A DNA stretch of 64,000 nucleotides from NCBI RefSeq assembly GCF_964340395.1, contig NC_135562.1, positions 18,362,985 through 18,426,984 of the forward strand, written 5' to 3'. Position 1 is the first letter of the stretch. Every line of letters begins with the position of its first letter. The stretch comes from Glandiceps talaboti. Its lineage: Eukaryota > Hemichordata > Enteropneusta > Spengelidae. The notes below the pieces were generated by a model. That model worked only from the letters and a program-made list of their open reading frames with translations. It searched no databases and was not told the DNA's origin. Below are positions 34,141-47,224 of the stretch, piece by piece. The position numbers and the translations under genes are program-made.

Positions 34141-37100
34141 CTTTCTGGCACTACTTTAATATGTTTATTTTATAATAATACCTGCTAAAAAGGCAATGTT
34201 TGAGAGAGTAGAGGGGAGGGGAATTTTCCTTTGGTCCTTGGAAAATTTTGAAATTCAAGGACTAAAAGAGTGCTATCTGATGCTATTTTAATTGAGGATT
34301 AATATCCTCTCTTGCTCAGGATTGGAAGTTGAATTGAGAAAACTTAGCCATAACACAGAGAAATTCTCTAACTAAAATGTTGCATGCCATACCATTGAAA
34401 AAATATTTTATGATTATTAAAAAATTACAGGATTCAAAGTACTTAATTAAGTCAGGTCAGTATTCTGAAGTAATTTGATTTGATGGTACTCTTTTGTTTT
34501 GTTTTGTTTTGGCATTTGACGACAGGTAGTATACTCATTTGTCAGTTTATTTTGTTTGTTTGTTTACTTGTTTATTTGTTTGTTTTTGTTGGTTTGTTTA
34601 CTTGTACGTTTATTTTGTTTTGTTTATATTTGTAAACAGAACTAAATGAGCCTGAGCACCCTGTGGTTGAAACAGTATCAATGACGCTTTGTTATGGCAC
34701 AGAGAAGTGTTTTGATTTCCCGCAGTGCCGATATCTTTGAAACCCCACTTACAGATCCCACTGGTGAAATTTATGCAAAATAATGTTGTGAAGACCACAG
34801 TTATCACGATGTGTCTAGTTCCCTCAAACGGGACGGGTCAACGCAATCGATAGTAACCTGTCACTGCTCCCACCCACCTCCCCACTCAGTTAATAATTCA
34901 TATTGGATTGAACTGGACAGTGAGAACTGAGTATTGGGGTATAGTCTGGTGGGCTGTGAGAGTGGGTAGACGAGACCATTAATTTTTATTGCCTTGTATC
35001 GAGAAAAGACAGTATTAAGTTCTGCACTTACAGCTCATTTTTTTTTCTTTTTGCTCATTGAAAGCAATTTATTTTTTCATCTTCAGTTAGTCAACAAATT
35101 TTATTTTTCTTTCTTTTTCTTTCCTTTTCCCGCCCCAGAAATCAAATGGTGTATCCATTAAGAGGGAATATATACTTGTCTGCAGATCACTTAGGCACCT
35201 GAGCCTGCGGCTTATATGCCGTCGCCATTTTAAGGTACTATGAAATGGGCCTCAGTTCCAAGAAATGTTTTATACTAGCTTGGTATAAATAATCGGCTTG
35301 ATAAAATGAAAACGGAAATTCATGACTTCCCAAGTTCTACTCAAGTTCTGAAAGATTGAAATTGTTTATTTATCAGATGGTCATGGCAACTCCGGATCCT
35401 GCTTGCAGGCAGGACTAAATTATGAAAATGACCCAACATTTTCGGCATTTAATCCGTCTGCTAGTGCTACAGTGTTTACAAGCAGAACTACGTGCCATAC
35501 CAATAGCCATCATTGGAACATATACTGACAACCGGTGTACAATAATTAGCATAAGTTATCAACCTGAATCCTGGGCGATTGGAATGATATAAGCTCTATC
35601 GGGGTGACTTACAGGACTGCACCTATAAATTGCAAAACAGTCTGCAATTCGAGGTAATAACCGTACGTTTATACATTTCAACGACCAGGAAGTCAATTTT
35701 ATTTTTACGTTAATTAATGGACACACATGTAATCGAGAACCATCTGGGGAAAAAAAATTATATCACTTACCGTCAAAGTAGGGACACACTAGCAGTATTC
35801 GTGTGACGGTGCTTTTCAGAAATCAAAGTAAAAGTCAAATCGGGGAGTCAAACAAGAAGATCGCTTTGACGACGAAAACTTCTGACGCAGGTTGTATTAC
35901 GGTTGACCTGGTATGACCTGTAAGAGATTTACTCACTAGTTTGTATTCCTCCGCTAGTAAATAGTTCTACATAGATATGTGAGATGGTACATCACATCAC
36001 TGTACACAAAATTAAATTATATGTTATTGTATGGAATAACTGAAATGCTGTGAAAAATGCAGCCCCTTAAATGCATTTTAGTTTTCTAATTTATTTTCGT
36101 TTTGGGGACGCACAATTAACATCTACAACTAAACTAAAGTTATCCATCCGCTGGTGCCGGGTCGCTTTAGTTCAGTTCACAGCCCGTAGTGGTGCTGTCA
36201 ATGTTAATGATTAACAGTGTCTCATGTTCGCTTGCACCGCGACTGTCTAACAGTATATATAAGGTTCAATGTTTAGTCAACCCAGATCACAAGGGACTTT
36301 GGTTATTTTGAAGAAAAACAAATACACAAACAAATAAACGGCAAATAAATTAACAAACCAACAAATAAGTATATCACCTTGACAAATATTATAACTATAT
36401 GATGTGATTACATAACGTGTCTACCTATGTTTAAACTTATCATCGAAAATCACACAAAAACACGAAGAAACCCCCCCCCCCACCAAGAAAGAACACACAA
36501 CAACTAAAAAAACACGCACAAATTTAAAAAAACAAAAACAAACATACTCTCTATTTTATAAAAATCACACCGGCGAACATTACTATCCTAATTATTAATC
36601 GGATCCACATTCAAAAATGATGAAAGTGTGCAACGCAGAGCTACCAAGTTAATTCCAGGATCTAGAGAATTGTCATACCAGGAAAGATAAGGCGTCTGAA
36701 CTTACCAACTTTGGCTTACCGTCGTTTACGGGGAGATATGATTGAACTCTAAAAAATTATGTCGGTGAAATATGACACTAGAGTGACTGATTTTGTCAAT
36801 GTCAGACATTGTGACACTAGAGGGCATCAATATAAACTGTTCAAAGTCCATACAAAGCTGGATATTAGAAAATTTCTTTTGTACATAGAAGTATAAACGA
36901 CTGAAATAGACACTGGGAAGGACTTGCAAATGAAATTTAAATTGAAGACTATGCAAGCATACGCACTGATAAGACTTTAATTAATCATGATCTGATATCA
37001 GAGGCCTAAATAAGGCCTAAAATCAGAAATATACCTGTATACCTGTATACCTGTATACAAGTTTTCGTTATATATAGACATAGTCTGGTTGCCAAGTGTG

Positions 37101-37384
37101 GTATAATATAAAACCACAGTCTGGTCAAAGTTCCCGCGATTAGCACAGAAAGTTATATGAACCCCAGTTGCTATATAGTGACATAACAGTGTGTAAGTAG
37201 CATCCTGACAAATATACCACATTTGGACATTACATAACTGCCCCAACAAAAACTAACTTTATGAGGGACTGTGTTATCAGTTAGAATTTTGTGGTTGATT
37301 AGGCGTATAAAAACTTAAAAAATTGTGTGGTTCCAATTACATTCCATTTAAAGATAAGTGGGTTAGGTCTACAGATTTTTTATT
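34141..37384. other. No gene seen; AT-rich intergenic DNA
   Basis: No convincing gene on either strand. There are TTTG-rich stretches at about 34495-34640 and C runs near 36470. An exon-like frame at 34639-34732 was considered and not accepted. Confidence 0.55.
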
Positions 37385-37680
37385 TTATTTAAATATATTT
37401 TTTTCATGTGTGAGTGTCTAGTTCAGGTTTTCCATTGTTTTCCAAATGGTCTCTGTGCTGTTTATTTCTTCCGATCAGATGTACATTATCACAGATTTGA
37501 AGAATAGTTTTATATTGTCTTGATGTCAGTTTCTGCACCCACTATTTCTAGCGAGACTTCACGATTTTCGCAATTTTATTATTATTTTTCTCGAATACGT
37601 AAAAAAAAAATTAGGGTCGGCGACGGTGTGAGAAACTAGGTGGGGTTGGGTAACTGGAACCAAACAACTTTTTTATTTAA
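37385..37680 (-). repeat. Interspersed repeat R3, reverse copy
   Basis: The reverse complement matches 52985-53290, and part matches 61950-62110. Shared phrases include AACTAGGTGGGGT, GCACCCACTATTTCT and TTTCTCGAATACGT. It is a dispersed repeat of unknown class. Confidence 0.65.
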
Positions 37681-38439
37681 AGACATGATGTGAATGACTG
37701 TGTGGGTGGCTGTGGATGAATTTTAAATTACGTCTCATGACTTGTAGAGCAACAGCTTTAACTATACTGTGAGTGAAGGTATAAATCGTAACGATATTGT
37801 TACAGTATATATATGAACTAGACTAATATAGACAGTGGATTCGAATGTGATTACATCAAGTTATCGTCCACCTGTCATATAGTTGTCAAGGTTGGTATAT
37901 TTTTGTTTGTTTGTTTGTTTGTTTGTTTGTTTGTTTATCTATCTACAGGTACTTGTTTGTTTGTTTTTCGTCAGCTAGTCTGAGGCCCCTGTGGTCATAC
38001 ATGTATATCATATCGGTAATCATACTTTGAAGCTGCGTGCGCATGCAGATCTCCAAATAAGTGTTGCCAGCCCACATTTTCCACACACAAATGCTATAGA
38101 GACCTACCTCTCATATTAAAACCAAAATATAATATCTCGTATGTTGTGATACGGTAATTATTATACTGATACATTCGATATACATGCTATGGTTTGGGGG
38201 ATGAACGGGAAATATGACAAAGTAATGTTACCTGTCACTATAGCAACATTATGAAGACGTTACCAACTCTATTCATACTGTAATATCGTTACTCTACCTG
38301 TTGGCGATGCTTTGTGAATTTTGTAATGAATCAATGATTGACTCATAGCCTGCAAGTGACTATCTAGGTAAAATATACCAATAATCATTGCGAGCTAGCT
38401 CATCCAACAGGTTTTATCTTTGACTGTCCTAAAGAAAAA

Positions 38440-40560
38440 CTTACATTACATACATTGGTCAGTCTAATTTATATATACCATTCTGTAGATTTCTATAATA
38501 GTTTAATAGTCTGGTCTATAGTATGTATAGATTGGTGTATGATATATGTACAGTGGTCTATATGTTTGCATTCATTGTCAATAGATTAATATACATTTGT
38601 CTATAGTTTGCATTCATTAGTCTACAGATTTATGTATGTTGGTCTATGTGTTTAAATTTGTATACATTGGTTTATAGGTCTGAGTATTTTGTTCTATGAT
38701 CTATGCAATTGAAATACAGGTTTACATACATTGGTCTATATATTTATGCATATTGTCTGTAGGTTTGTATACATTGGTCTATATATTTGGGTACATTGGG
38801 CTATAGGTTTGTATACATTGATCTATAGGTTTGTATACATTGGTCTATATATTTGGGTATATTGGGCTATAGGTTTGTATACATTGATCTATAGGTTTGT
38901 ATACATTAGGCTATAAGTTTGTATACATTGATCTATATGTTTGTATACATTGGTCTATAGGTTTGTATACATTGGTCTATATATTTGGGTACATTGGGCT
39001 ATAGGTTTGTATACATTGATCTATAGGTTTGTATACATTGGGCTATAAGTTTGTATACATTGGTCTATATATTTGGGTACATTGGGCTATAGGTTTGTAT
39101 ACATTGATCTATAGGTTTGTATACATTGGTCTATATATTTGGGTACATTGGGCTATAGGTTTGTATACATTGATCTATAGGTTTGTATACATTGGGCTAT
39201 AAGTTTGTATACATTGGTCTATATATTTGGGTACATTGGGCTATAGGTTTGTATACATTGATCTATAGGTTTGTATACATTGGTCTATATATTTGGGTAC
39301 AATTGGCTATAGGTTTGTATACATTGATCTATAGGTTTGTATACATTGGTCTATATATTTGGGTACATTGGACTATAGGTTTGTATACATTGATCTATAG
39401 GTTTGTATACATTGGTCTATATATTTGGGTACATTGGGCTATAGGTTTGTATACATTGGTCTATATATTTGGGTACATTGGGCTATAGGTTTGTATACAT
39501 TGGTCTATATATTTGGGTACATTGGGCTATAGGTTTGTATACATTGATCTATAGGTGTATATGCATTGGCCTATAGTTCTGTATGCTTTGGTATATGCGA
39601 TTGTATACATTGGTCTGGAGATTTGTATAATTGCTCTATGGGTTTGCATACATTGGTCTATAGGTTTGTATATAGTGGTCTATGGATTTGTATGATTTGG
39701 TCTGTTTGTATACACCGGTCTAAAAGTCTGTGAACATTGGTCTACAGGTTTGTATACATTGGTCTATCATCTATGCAATTGAAATTCAGGTTTGCATACA
39801 CTAGTCTATATGTATATTGGTCTATAGGTTTTTAGAGATTTGTCTACATATTTGTACACGGTCTATAGTTTTGAATGTTTTTGTATATGCACTTGCATAC
39901 CTTCCATATACAGTTTGCATATATCTAGAGATTTGTAGCGTATATTAATATGCGTTTGCAGGCTTACATAGATTAGGCAACATATTTGCAAATGTTGATC
40001 TGTAGGTTTGTACGGGTTGGTCTATAGCCTAGGTATGTATGAGGTCTATAAGATTAGTTGGGTCGATCTAGTTTTAAACAGGTTCGTCTATAGATTTGTA
40101 CAGGTTGGTCTATAGGTTTGTACAGCTTGGTCTATAGATTTGTACAGGTTGGTCTATAGGTTTGTACAGCTTGGTCTATAGATTTGTACAGGTTGGTCTA
40201 CAGGTTTGTACAGGTTAGTCTATAAGTTTGTACAGGTTGGTCTATAGGTTTGTATGGGTTAGCCTATAGCCTTGGTATGTACATGTATAAGAGGTCTATA
40301 ACTACTAGTATATAAGATTAGTTGGATAGATCTAGTTTCAATTTTAAACAGGTTGGTCTATAGGTTTGTAGAGGTTGGTCTATAGTTTGTACGGGTTGGT
40401 CTACAGGTTTGTACGGGTTGGTCTATAGCCTAGGCATGTATAAGAGGTCTGTAAGATTATTTGGGGTCGATCTAGTTTTAAACAGGCCTATATGTTTGTA
40501 CAGGTTGGTCTATAGGTTTGTAGACATTTATCTATCATATTATCTGTATATATTGATCTT
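38440..40560. repeat. 22-bp minisatellite with 66-bp higher-order unit
   Basis: Tandem copies of about 22 bp, consensus TGGTCTATAGGTTTGTATACAT, are degenerate at both sides. From about 38750 to 39560 they are arranged as a 66-bp triplet of variants (TATATATTTGGGTACAT, GGGCTATAGGTTTGTATA, GATCTATAGGTTTGTATA). Because 66 is a multiple of 3, the array stays open as a 22-residue peptide repeat (frames at 38731-38916 and 39183-39488). The bias to Y, I, V and L is that of the DNA repeat, and I see no gene. Confidence 0.92.
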
Positions 40561-42869
40561 TAGGTTTGTATATATTGCTGTGTTTGTTTCCATACTTTCT
40601 AATAAAACATATTGCTAGGAAATGTGAAAAGTCTCCAAATTCTTCCTGTAATTGAAATCTACCCACTGTGAAATGAGTGCATGAAAAACTCTTCATGGAT
40701 TTGACGTCGGCATAGTAATGAATCAGCATCAGTTGACAGACGTAGACTCGGCCAATCACAAAGGGAAACATTTTCTCAGTGATGTAATCACATAGTAATA
40801 TATGATCTTGCAATATTTAAGTGGGTGGGTGGAGTCATTGTGATATGAAACAGTATCATCTAATTTTAAGTTTGAATTGGAACTGTTCGTTGTTTTCCAA
40901 AGTGTGTGTCTTCAGGGGCTGTTGTCAAGATCAACGAGTGAAAAAAAGCCAAAATACACCAGAATCAGATAATTCTGCTTTCCAGCTGTGTTTATTTTAC
41001 TCCAAATCTAACAATGTCCTATTTGCAATGGTATCCAATGGGAAATAAATTCTGATTGGATATATCTATCTGAAAATAATGAAAGTCAATGTTTGGCAAC
41101 AAAATAACAAAACCACTGAAATAGTGGCGTTTCCAGTTCCATATTGATGATCACACAAAGGAATTGCAGTGATTCCAGATTTGATGTAATTTCATTGTCT
41201 GACTGTCATGTAACATAGAACCAGAAACACCACTCTATCAGGCATGTTGGGTACAAGAGGCAGTGTCAATCTGAACTAATGACAGGGGTGAGGTAGAAAG
41301 TTATATGAAATATATTTACTAAATTAAATACAGTAATTTCCAAAATTGCTAAAACTAGAGTGTACACATGCATGATAACATATCAATACTAACAAGCTAA
41401 CTCAACAAAATGTACATATCTTAAACTTTGAAGCTCCACTACCTCCAACTGAAATGTTTCTAAAGCTGTTTAGTTAGATATAACAATTTATTAGTACTAC
41501 ATGTAGTAATATCATACGCCCAACACAGGGTACTGATCACCTTTCGGTAATCCGACACCAAACCCAGTACTGAATCACCTGTGGGTAATCATACATCCAA
41601 CACAGTATTGAATCATCTGTGGGTAAACATATCTGTGTAGAAGTACACATGGTATAGTTGAATATATCAATCATTTGATATTTGGGTCTGCACCCAAAAA
41701 TCAGCACTTTCAGTAAATCATGATTTCGACTTACTACTTACAGATAAAACAGACCTCTGCTGCAAAATGTCTAATCATTGGCATTTGAAGAATGTTCAGT
41801 AAATATATATTCTTGGTTTGTCTGATCAATAAAATAATACCCCAGTTACAGCTATTGTATGTTTCATAGAGTGTGAACATTACATAATTAGTACAACTTA
41901 TCTCTATGTATTTCCTTATGGAATCAAAGTTTTTGAATCATGATCAAGTTGAATTTTAAACCCCCCAAAAATTCTCATTATTCCTACAAGATCACTACAA
42001 AATCTGCATCACAAAAGGTTTTAATAATAGTTAGTCGCTATCTTTGTAGCTCTTCAAAAGCTTGGTTTTCTGCTGTTGTATATAATCCACTAGTGTCTTA
42101 AGACATCCCATGTCCCTTTAGCTATCAATATTATGTTGCTATGGTTACAGCTGAAACAGCACCTACTGTGTGACAATTACAATCTGAAGTATTCTAATGA
42201 CATGTGTCTATGAATGTTCACAAATGTTATTATTCTATGACATGGTTACTACAATGTGAAAGACAGGAATCTAACACAATTTGATATAAAAAGCATAATA
42301 TATGATCAAAAGAACTTGTACATGAGATTATATAAAGTTACTGAATAATCTTAGAATACAAAATGTATGTATGTAGGACTATAGGTTAATGGAATTAAGC
42401 CTTACACATGGCAGTTATTTAAAGTTTATAATATACTAATTATAATACTTTGACATTTCAAAATAAAATTTGCCTATTTATGGTGAATACAAAACTTTTC
42501 AAAAATATTAATCTCAAAGTACATTTCAATAAGTGACCACAAAATAATGCTGTTTGTAGAACACATTTCAATTCTAAAGCTTTGGTATATATTCACATAG
42601 AAAGTGACATATAAGTATTATACCGTATTAGGGGGTGAGGTCCATTACACTTCATTTCTGTAATCATCAAATATACAGGCAATAGAATGTGGCATTGTTG
42701 TAATTATTCCTAAGGGAACATTTCAAAATGTTCACATCTTGTTCCGGTATTACAAATTACATCTACATAGTCTGTGGATATTTTGTTGTCATATTTCCCC
42801 TATCATGACTGCCATATTGCTATTATAACTGTCGTATATTCAAACCTAATATTAGATTACAATGTCCCA

Positions 42870-43185
42870 CATCAACATGTCAAATTTTCTTCTCTACCCT
42901 CCCAAACATACATGTTGAACTATTCTTTTCTAACCTCCCAAATGTACATGTCAAATTTTCTTTTCTAACCTCCTAAACGTACATGTCAAATTTTCTTCTC
43001 TACCCTCCCAAAAATACATGTCGAACTATTCTTTTGTACCCTCCCAAACGTACATGTCAAATTTTCTTCTCTACCCTCCCAAACGTACATGTCAAATTTT
43101 CTTCACTACCCTCCCAAACACACGTCAAACTATTCTTCTCTACCCTCCCCTACCTAAATGTCAGTTTCCTTCTCTACCCTCCAAG
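42870..43185. repeat. 35-bp CTACCCTCCCAAA minisatellite, copy B
   Basis: About 8-9 units of the same repeat as 13970-14250, within the duplicated segment. Confidence 0.85.
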
Positions 43186-43888
43186 TGCCAAAAATAGTCT
43201 TCCACAACTAAATGCCTTCTTCATTTCATTTTACATACTTTTGGAGTATCGTTATTGTCATTAACAAATATGTAAGACATCATAACAATGTACGAATTTC
43301 TTCAGTTGAAACATATGCATCCTTTTCTATACCTTGGAGTTGTAATTTGGCCACTGATGGACTTATTAAAATCATCAGTTGTCTAATAAGAATGAAAATC
43401 TGGAGTTAATAATGGGTCCTGGTTTCATCTTGTATATTATAATTTTGAATAATACATAATATATATATAATTGTGTGTGTGTGTGTGTGTGTGTGTTTTG
43501 AACCAAGCATATAATATATACATGTACTTCCAACTGCACTACTGTACAATTACAATCCTTTTGGATGACTGGATGCTATATCTGGCTTGATGGTGACGAG
43601 TCATATACTGTATTTATAAAATATTTGTTGGGAGTACACTTCGACTCACCATTCATTCCTGTCAAGAAAGAAATGTATCAAATTTAAATACATATACTTA
43701 CAAAATAAGTCTTGTCACCTAAAAATAAACATTTTGATTCAATGATAGCATGTCATGAATATAACATGATTATGTATGTCAACAACCTATATGTACCTAA
43801 ACTGATCAACAAAATTGTGAATACAAAAGTTGACAAGTTGATGATATCTGGTTTCTTCATTTTATAATCAGTAAGGAGAGGTTATTTA

Positions 43889-44030
43889 AGCAATAACCCC
43901 CGCCGAAGGCGGGTATACACGAGATTTTGGTACAATTCACGACATATAGCACGAGCCGAATGGCGAGTGCTATATGGAGCGAATTGTACCAAATTCGAGT
44001 GTATACCCGCCTTCGAAGGGAGTTATTGCT
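43889..44030. repeat. 142-bp palindrome (twin of 62247-62390)
   Basis: A nearly complete inverted repeat centred at about 43959. The outer arms are AGCAATAAC and GTTATTGCT; the stem contains GAAGGCGGGTATACAC paired with GTGTATACCCGCCTTC and TTGGTACAATTC paired with GAATTGTACCAA; the tip is GCACGAGCCGAATGGCGAGTGC. It is followed by ATTATATTATAT. No reading frame. It could be a fold-back element or a hairpin-forming RNA. Confidence 0.9.
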
Positions 44031-44469
44031 ATTATATTATATCAAAATGTGTGTCTATTTCTTCTAAATGTGATTCTGTGGTTATTTATATGCCTGAAAA
44101 GGCGAATTCGCACGTGAAGAAAAAGATCGTCGGTAATAGATTGTCAGGAACGAGCATATTTTGATGAGTGGATACGTTCATGTAGCCCCCCCCCCCCCCC
44201 CCCTGCAAACACTGCATGAACACAAACCATACGCATTGCATTGCATACTTTATTTACATCATATAATGCATAACGAAAATGCGTTGAAAACTACACAACA
44301 AAGAAAACGGGGCAAGAGGTCAAAGAAAGTAACAATTTTGATTGGATATTTACATAAGAATACAATCTTGTACACTTCTAAAAATAGATGTCTCGGCGTT
44401 GAATCAGTTGAATCGGAGAAAGCGCGAGACAGTTAATCAGAGACGCGACGTTACACAGTCTACTTTAAT

Positions 44470-44751
44470 TTAATGGTTAACAAATTGAACATTGACCGAA
44501 CCTGAAAATGTACAGTTTTGAAATAATCCTGACGCACTTGACTGATGGTTAAAAGTTAAATTGGCGTTGCTTGATTCAACGCGTAACGAGAGTAGGACGC
44601 TGAGACGGCTCGTTGCATGGGAGAACTTGTACCTTATCAGTGATGTTGAAGCCACTGATCGATCGTTGCTTTCGATCGCAAGGTCATCAGTGGAATTATT
44701 TGGACTAGTGTAACCCAAATTATTGTACAGGATACCTGACACATCTTTACT
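44470..44751 (-). CDS. Isolated terminal exon with RHIM-like C terminus
   Basis: A minus-strand frame of 93 codons ends in TAA at 44470-44472. It can begin at the acceptor CACTTCCCCAG (phase 0), and the frame stays open a little further upstream without an ATG. The sequence is Ser/Asn-rich and non-repetitive and ends in CTFSGSVNVQFVNH. This resembles the RHIM amyloid core (V/I-Q-x-G with flanking Asn) of necroptosis and TRIF-type adaptors, but the usual glycine is valine here. It lies 2.5 kb downstream of the TRIM-PAM2-CHY gene on the same strand, and its phase-0 start could be joined in frame to that gene's exon 1 or exon 4. Whether it belongs to that gene is unknown. Confidence 0.45.
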   Translation of the reverse strand, partial: SKDVSGILYNNLGYTSPNNSTDDLAIESNDRSVASTSLIRYKFSHATSRLSVLLSLRVESSNANLTFNHQSSASGLFQNCTFSGSVNVQFVNH

Positions 44752-44828
44752 CTGGGGAAGTGTTAACTTATTGGCATAAGAACGATCACATTCAGCTTGT
44801 ATGTACTATCCATATGCTAGTTTAGGGG

Positions 44829-44862
44829 CCCATTTTACCACTGCCAGCCGTGGTAAAATGGG
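44829..44862. repeat. Short perfect hairpin
   Basis: CCCATTTTACCAC and GTGGTAAAATGGG are separated by 8 bases. A GATTTTACCATAG phrase follows, suggesting the core of another fold-back element. Confidence 0.8.
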
Positions 44863-44889
44863 ATTTTACCATAGTTATTATCCAATCAG

Positions 44890-47224
44890 AATGGCGCATA
44901 GTAGCATGATATAATTATGATTTACTAGGGTGTACATTAACATATTCAAACCTGCTCCAGATTTGTATTTACATATTAAACACACACACACACACATACA
45001 TAGGGAGGCCAAAGGGTCAGTTGACCAAATGCCATTTCTTGCAACTTTCAGCTGTTATTGTAAAAAATTAGCAGAAAAAATTTATTTTTTATTTTTTACT
45101 AATATCTGTGAAATTTCAAAATAAAGTCAAATAAGTTTCTTTTTTAGGTGATCAAAAACGCATGAAAGCGTTCTGTCACACACTTTATCGAAGTTGCGTG
45201 TGCAGACATATCAACAAAGCACACCACCAACGATGGCTTTTGAGGTCATCTAGCGCAACACTCGCTGTGGTTTCAAAATAACAACTATTTCTATTGGATG
45301 TTTGATGGGTTGTTGCATTGCCGGGATGGCACTCATTGGCCAATTAGAGACCACATTATATAGAATATGACCCGATCTGTCCACTAACTGAAGTAACCGA
45401 CTTTTCGTCAGTTCTGTTGTGCTGTAGTCACATTAGTACTTTTTGGCTTATTTAATCGCAATTTTTGAGGGAGAGGACATTTTATTCAAACTGTTACTAT
45501 ATATATTCAGATTCTAAGATATGTTTATTTTTTTATCTTTTTGCCAGATTTCATCGAATTTAGTGCGAAAATGTTAGTGCAACACTCGAGAAACCGATAT
45601 GTGGTTGATGGGATTGCCTGACGATATAGACCAAAATGGCGCACGTCGCCAAGTTAGTCACTAGTACATTAAGGGTTTACACATACCTCCACCAGGTTGG
45701 TAAACCACACTATCATTTCTAAGGTGTCAAGACAGTCATATGAGTTTAGGTTATGGCACTGTATAATTTTTTGTTCATTTTGCAATAGTACATCACTGAC
45801 GTCAACCAAATTAAAACTGTTCTCTGCCTTGTAATGTCATTAAATCCCATGTCAGAGCTATCATAAGCTTGTACATAAATATTTGGGGAACTTTTTTTAG
45901 TTTTTTCATCACGTGGGAAAACTAAGTTTTTGTTGATTTTGTTGTATGTTTATTCATTTTGATGATCCAAATAAAATCTGTGGATTTGTTGACAATTCAT
46001 TTGTGATCTACCTAAATTACAAGTTGTAATTGTATACCTTGGTTTGAAGTCTGAAAACTATTTTTGTCTCTTTTATTTATATCAATTTTGATGAACAGTA
46101 ATCCAAATCAAATCTTCAAATGTATTTCTATATACACAATTCATAAGTGATATGAGATAAATTATGAAATCAATTCATGATTTAATTATTTATTTATTTA
46201 TTGTCAATTGAATTAATTTCAGGTTTCATTTTAATTTTTATTTCAATACTATAAGTTGATAACGGTGTTCACGAGTACAGGGCCAAGTAAACGGAGTATA
46301 CTGAACCGATACATACACCATGATGCTACATTGTGTTGTACAATATATTTAGCGTTTACGGTGTGTTGTTGGTGGTGGTGGTGTTGGTGGTGGATCACTG
46401 CTTGTGGGTCATGTAATTTGTAATGCTTAATATTGATAATACAATACATTTGTTAATCTTCTGTAGATGTTAAAGGCAGATGAAATTGAAGTGTTAATGA
46501 CAGACTTGGCATGCACAAAAACCTCAGGCTGGTTTTTAAGCATTTTTTTTTTGTTTTCTCTCTCCTTTTCACTTTCCTGAAGTCCATGTGCTTTTTTTGA
46601 AAACAACATCTGTGTTTTTTCCTGGTTCATGAAAATACCAGAAATTATGTGATTTGTCAATACTATGTCTTTTGGTAGTGTTTGCTTGATTAAGATTGTT
46701 TTTATTGCTGCTTAAAATGTCAAATTAAATAGTGTAAATTATAATTATTGTACATTAATGCTTATTTGTACTATGTGTACCTGTATAGCTAGTAATCACT
46801 GTTATGTTGTACTCTTTTTACAGTTTTCAGCAACAGTACGACACATGCTACTTATCAGCGAAGAAACCACTCACCAAATGTGAAATAAACACACACACAC
46901 ACACACATATACAGGCTATTGGCATATTCATGGTTGACATCAACTTAGTCAAAGATTTTATAAAATGTTCTTCCTAATGTCCTATTCCACCCCAAATGAA
47001 AACAACAAACTTTTTGTGCTTGACATACATATATGATAATTATGATATCTTCTATTATCTGATCAAAAAGAGAACAGAAAAATGACATCAAAACATAGAT
47101 ACATAAGAAGCAAAACAATCAGATAGTATAACAGGAGTCAGAAAATAGTGATGTTAATTGTGTCTGACCCCCCCCCCCCCCACACCCCCCGATCTCTGAG
47201 CGGCAAATTGAATAACCTACCATT
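44890..47224. other. Intergenic; possible small plus-strand transcript
   Basis: No clear gene. A TATATAGAATATG promoter-like motif at about 45358 and an ATGGCGCAC start at about 45637 lie upstream of a terminal-exon-like block at 46825-46890 (acceptor CTCTTTTTACAG, short tail, then AATAAA). (AC)n tracts are at 44980 and 46890, and a C run is at 47170. Confidence 0.35.

Larger units (their letters stand above)
37995..43190. repeat. Duplicated segment, copy B
   Basis: Collinear with 575-14260. It lacks the TE-1 insertion and the BEL/Pao element found in copy A. Copy B instead carries the 22-bp minisatellite region (about 38440-40560) and an extra stretch at 41850-42480. Only two or three degenerate units of the 38-bp minisatellite remain, at about 41510-41630, against some 56 in copy A. 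Confidence 0.7.

Noticed and set aside
33827-34159. Cys/Val/Ser-repeat frames on both strands
   Set aside because: Translations of (AC)n and (CAGA)n tracts.
34639-34732. Plus-strand exon candidate after a TTTG-rich stretch with an ACAG border
   Set aside because: The pyrimidine tract is a by-product of the TTTG repeat; about 33 codons with no motif and no partner exon.
38731-39488. Hydrophobic repeat protein (RFVYIGLYIWV)
   Set aside because: It is the 66-bp satellite read in frame; no start context or flanking coding sequence.
46427-46660. Lys/Glu-rich minus-strand frame as extra exon of the TRIM-PAM2-CHY gene
   Set aside because: It is 600 bp beyond the in-frame stop of exon 5 and has no convincing acceptor or zinc-finger residues.
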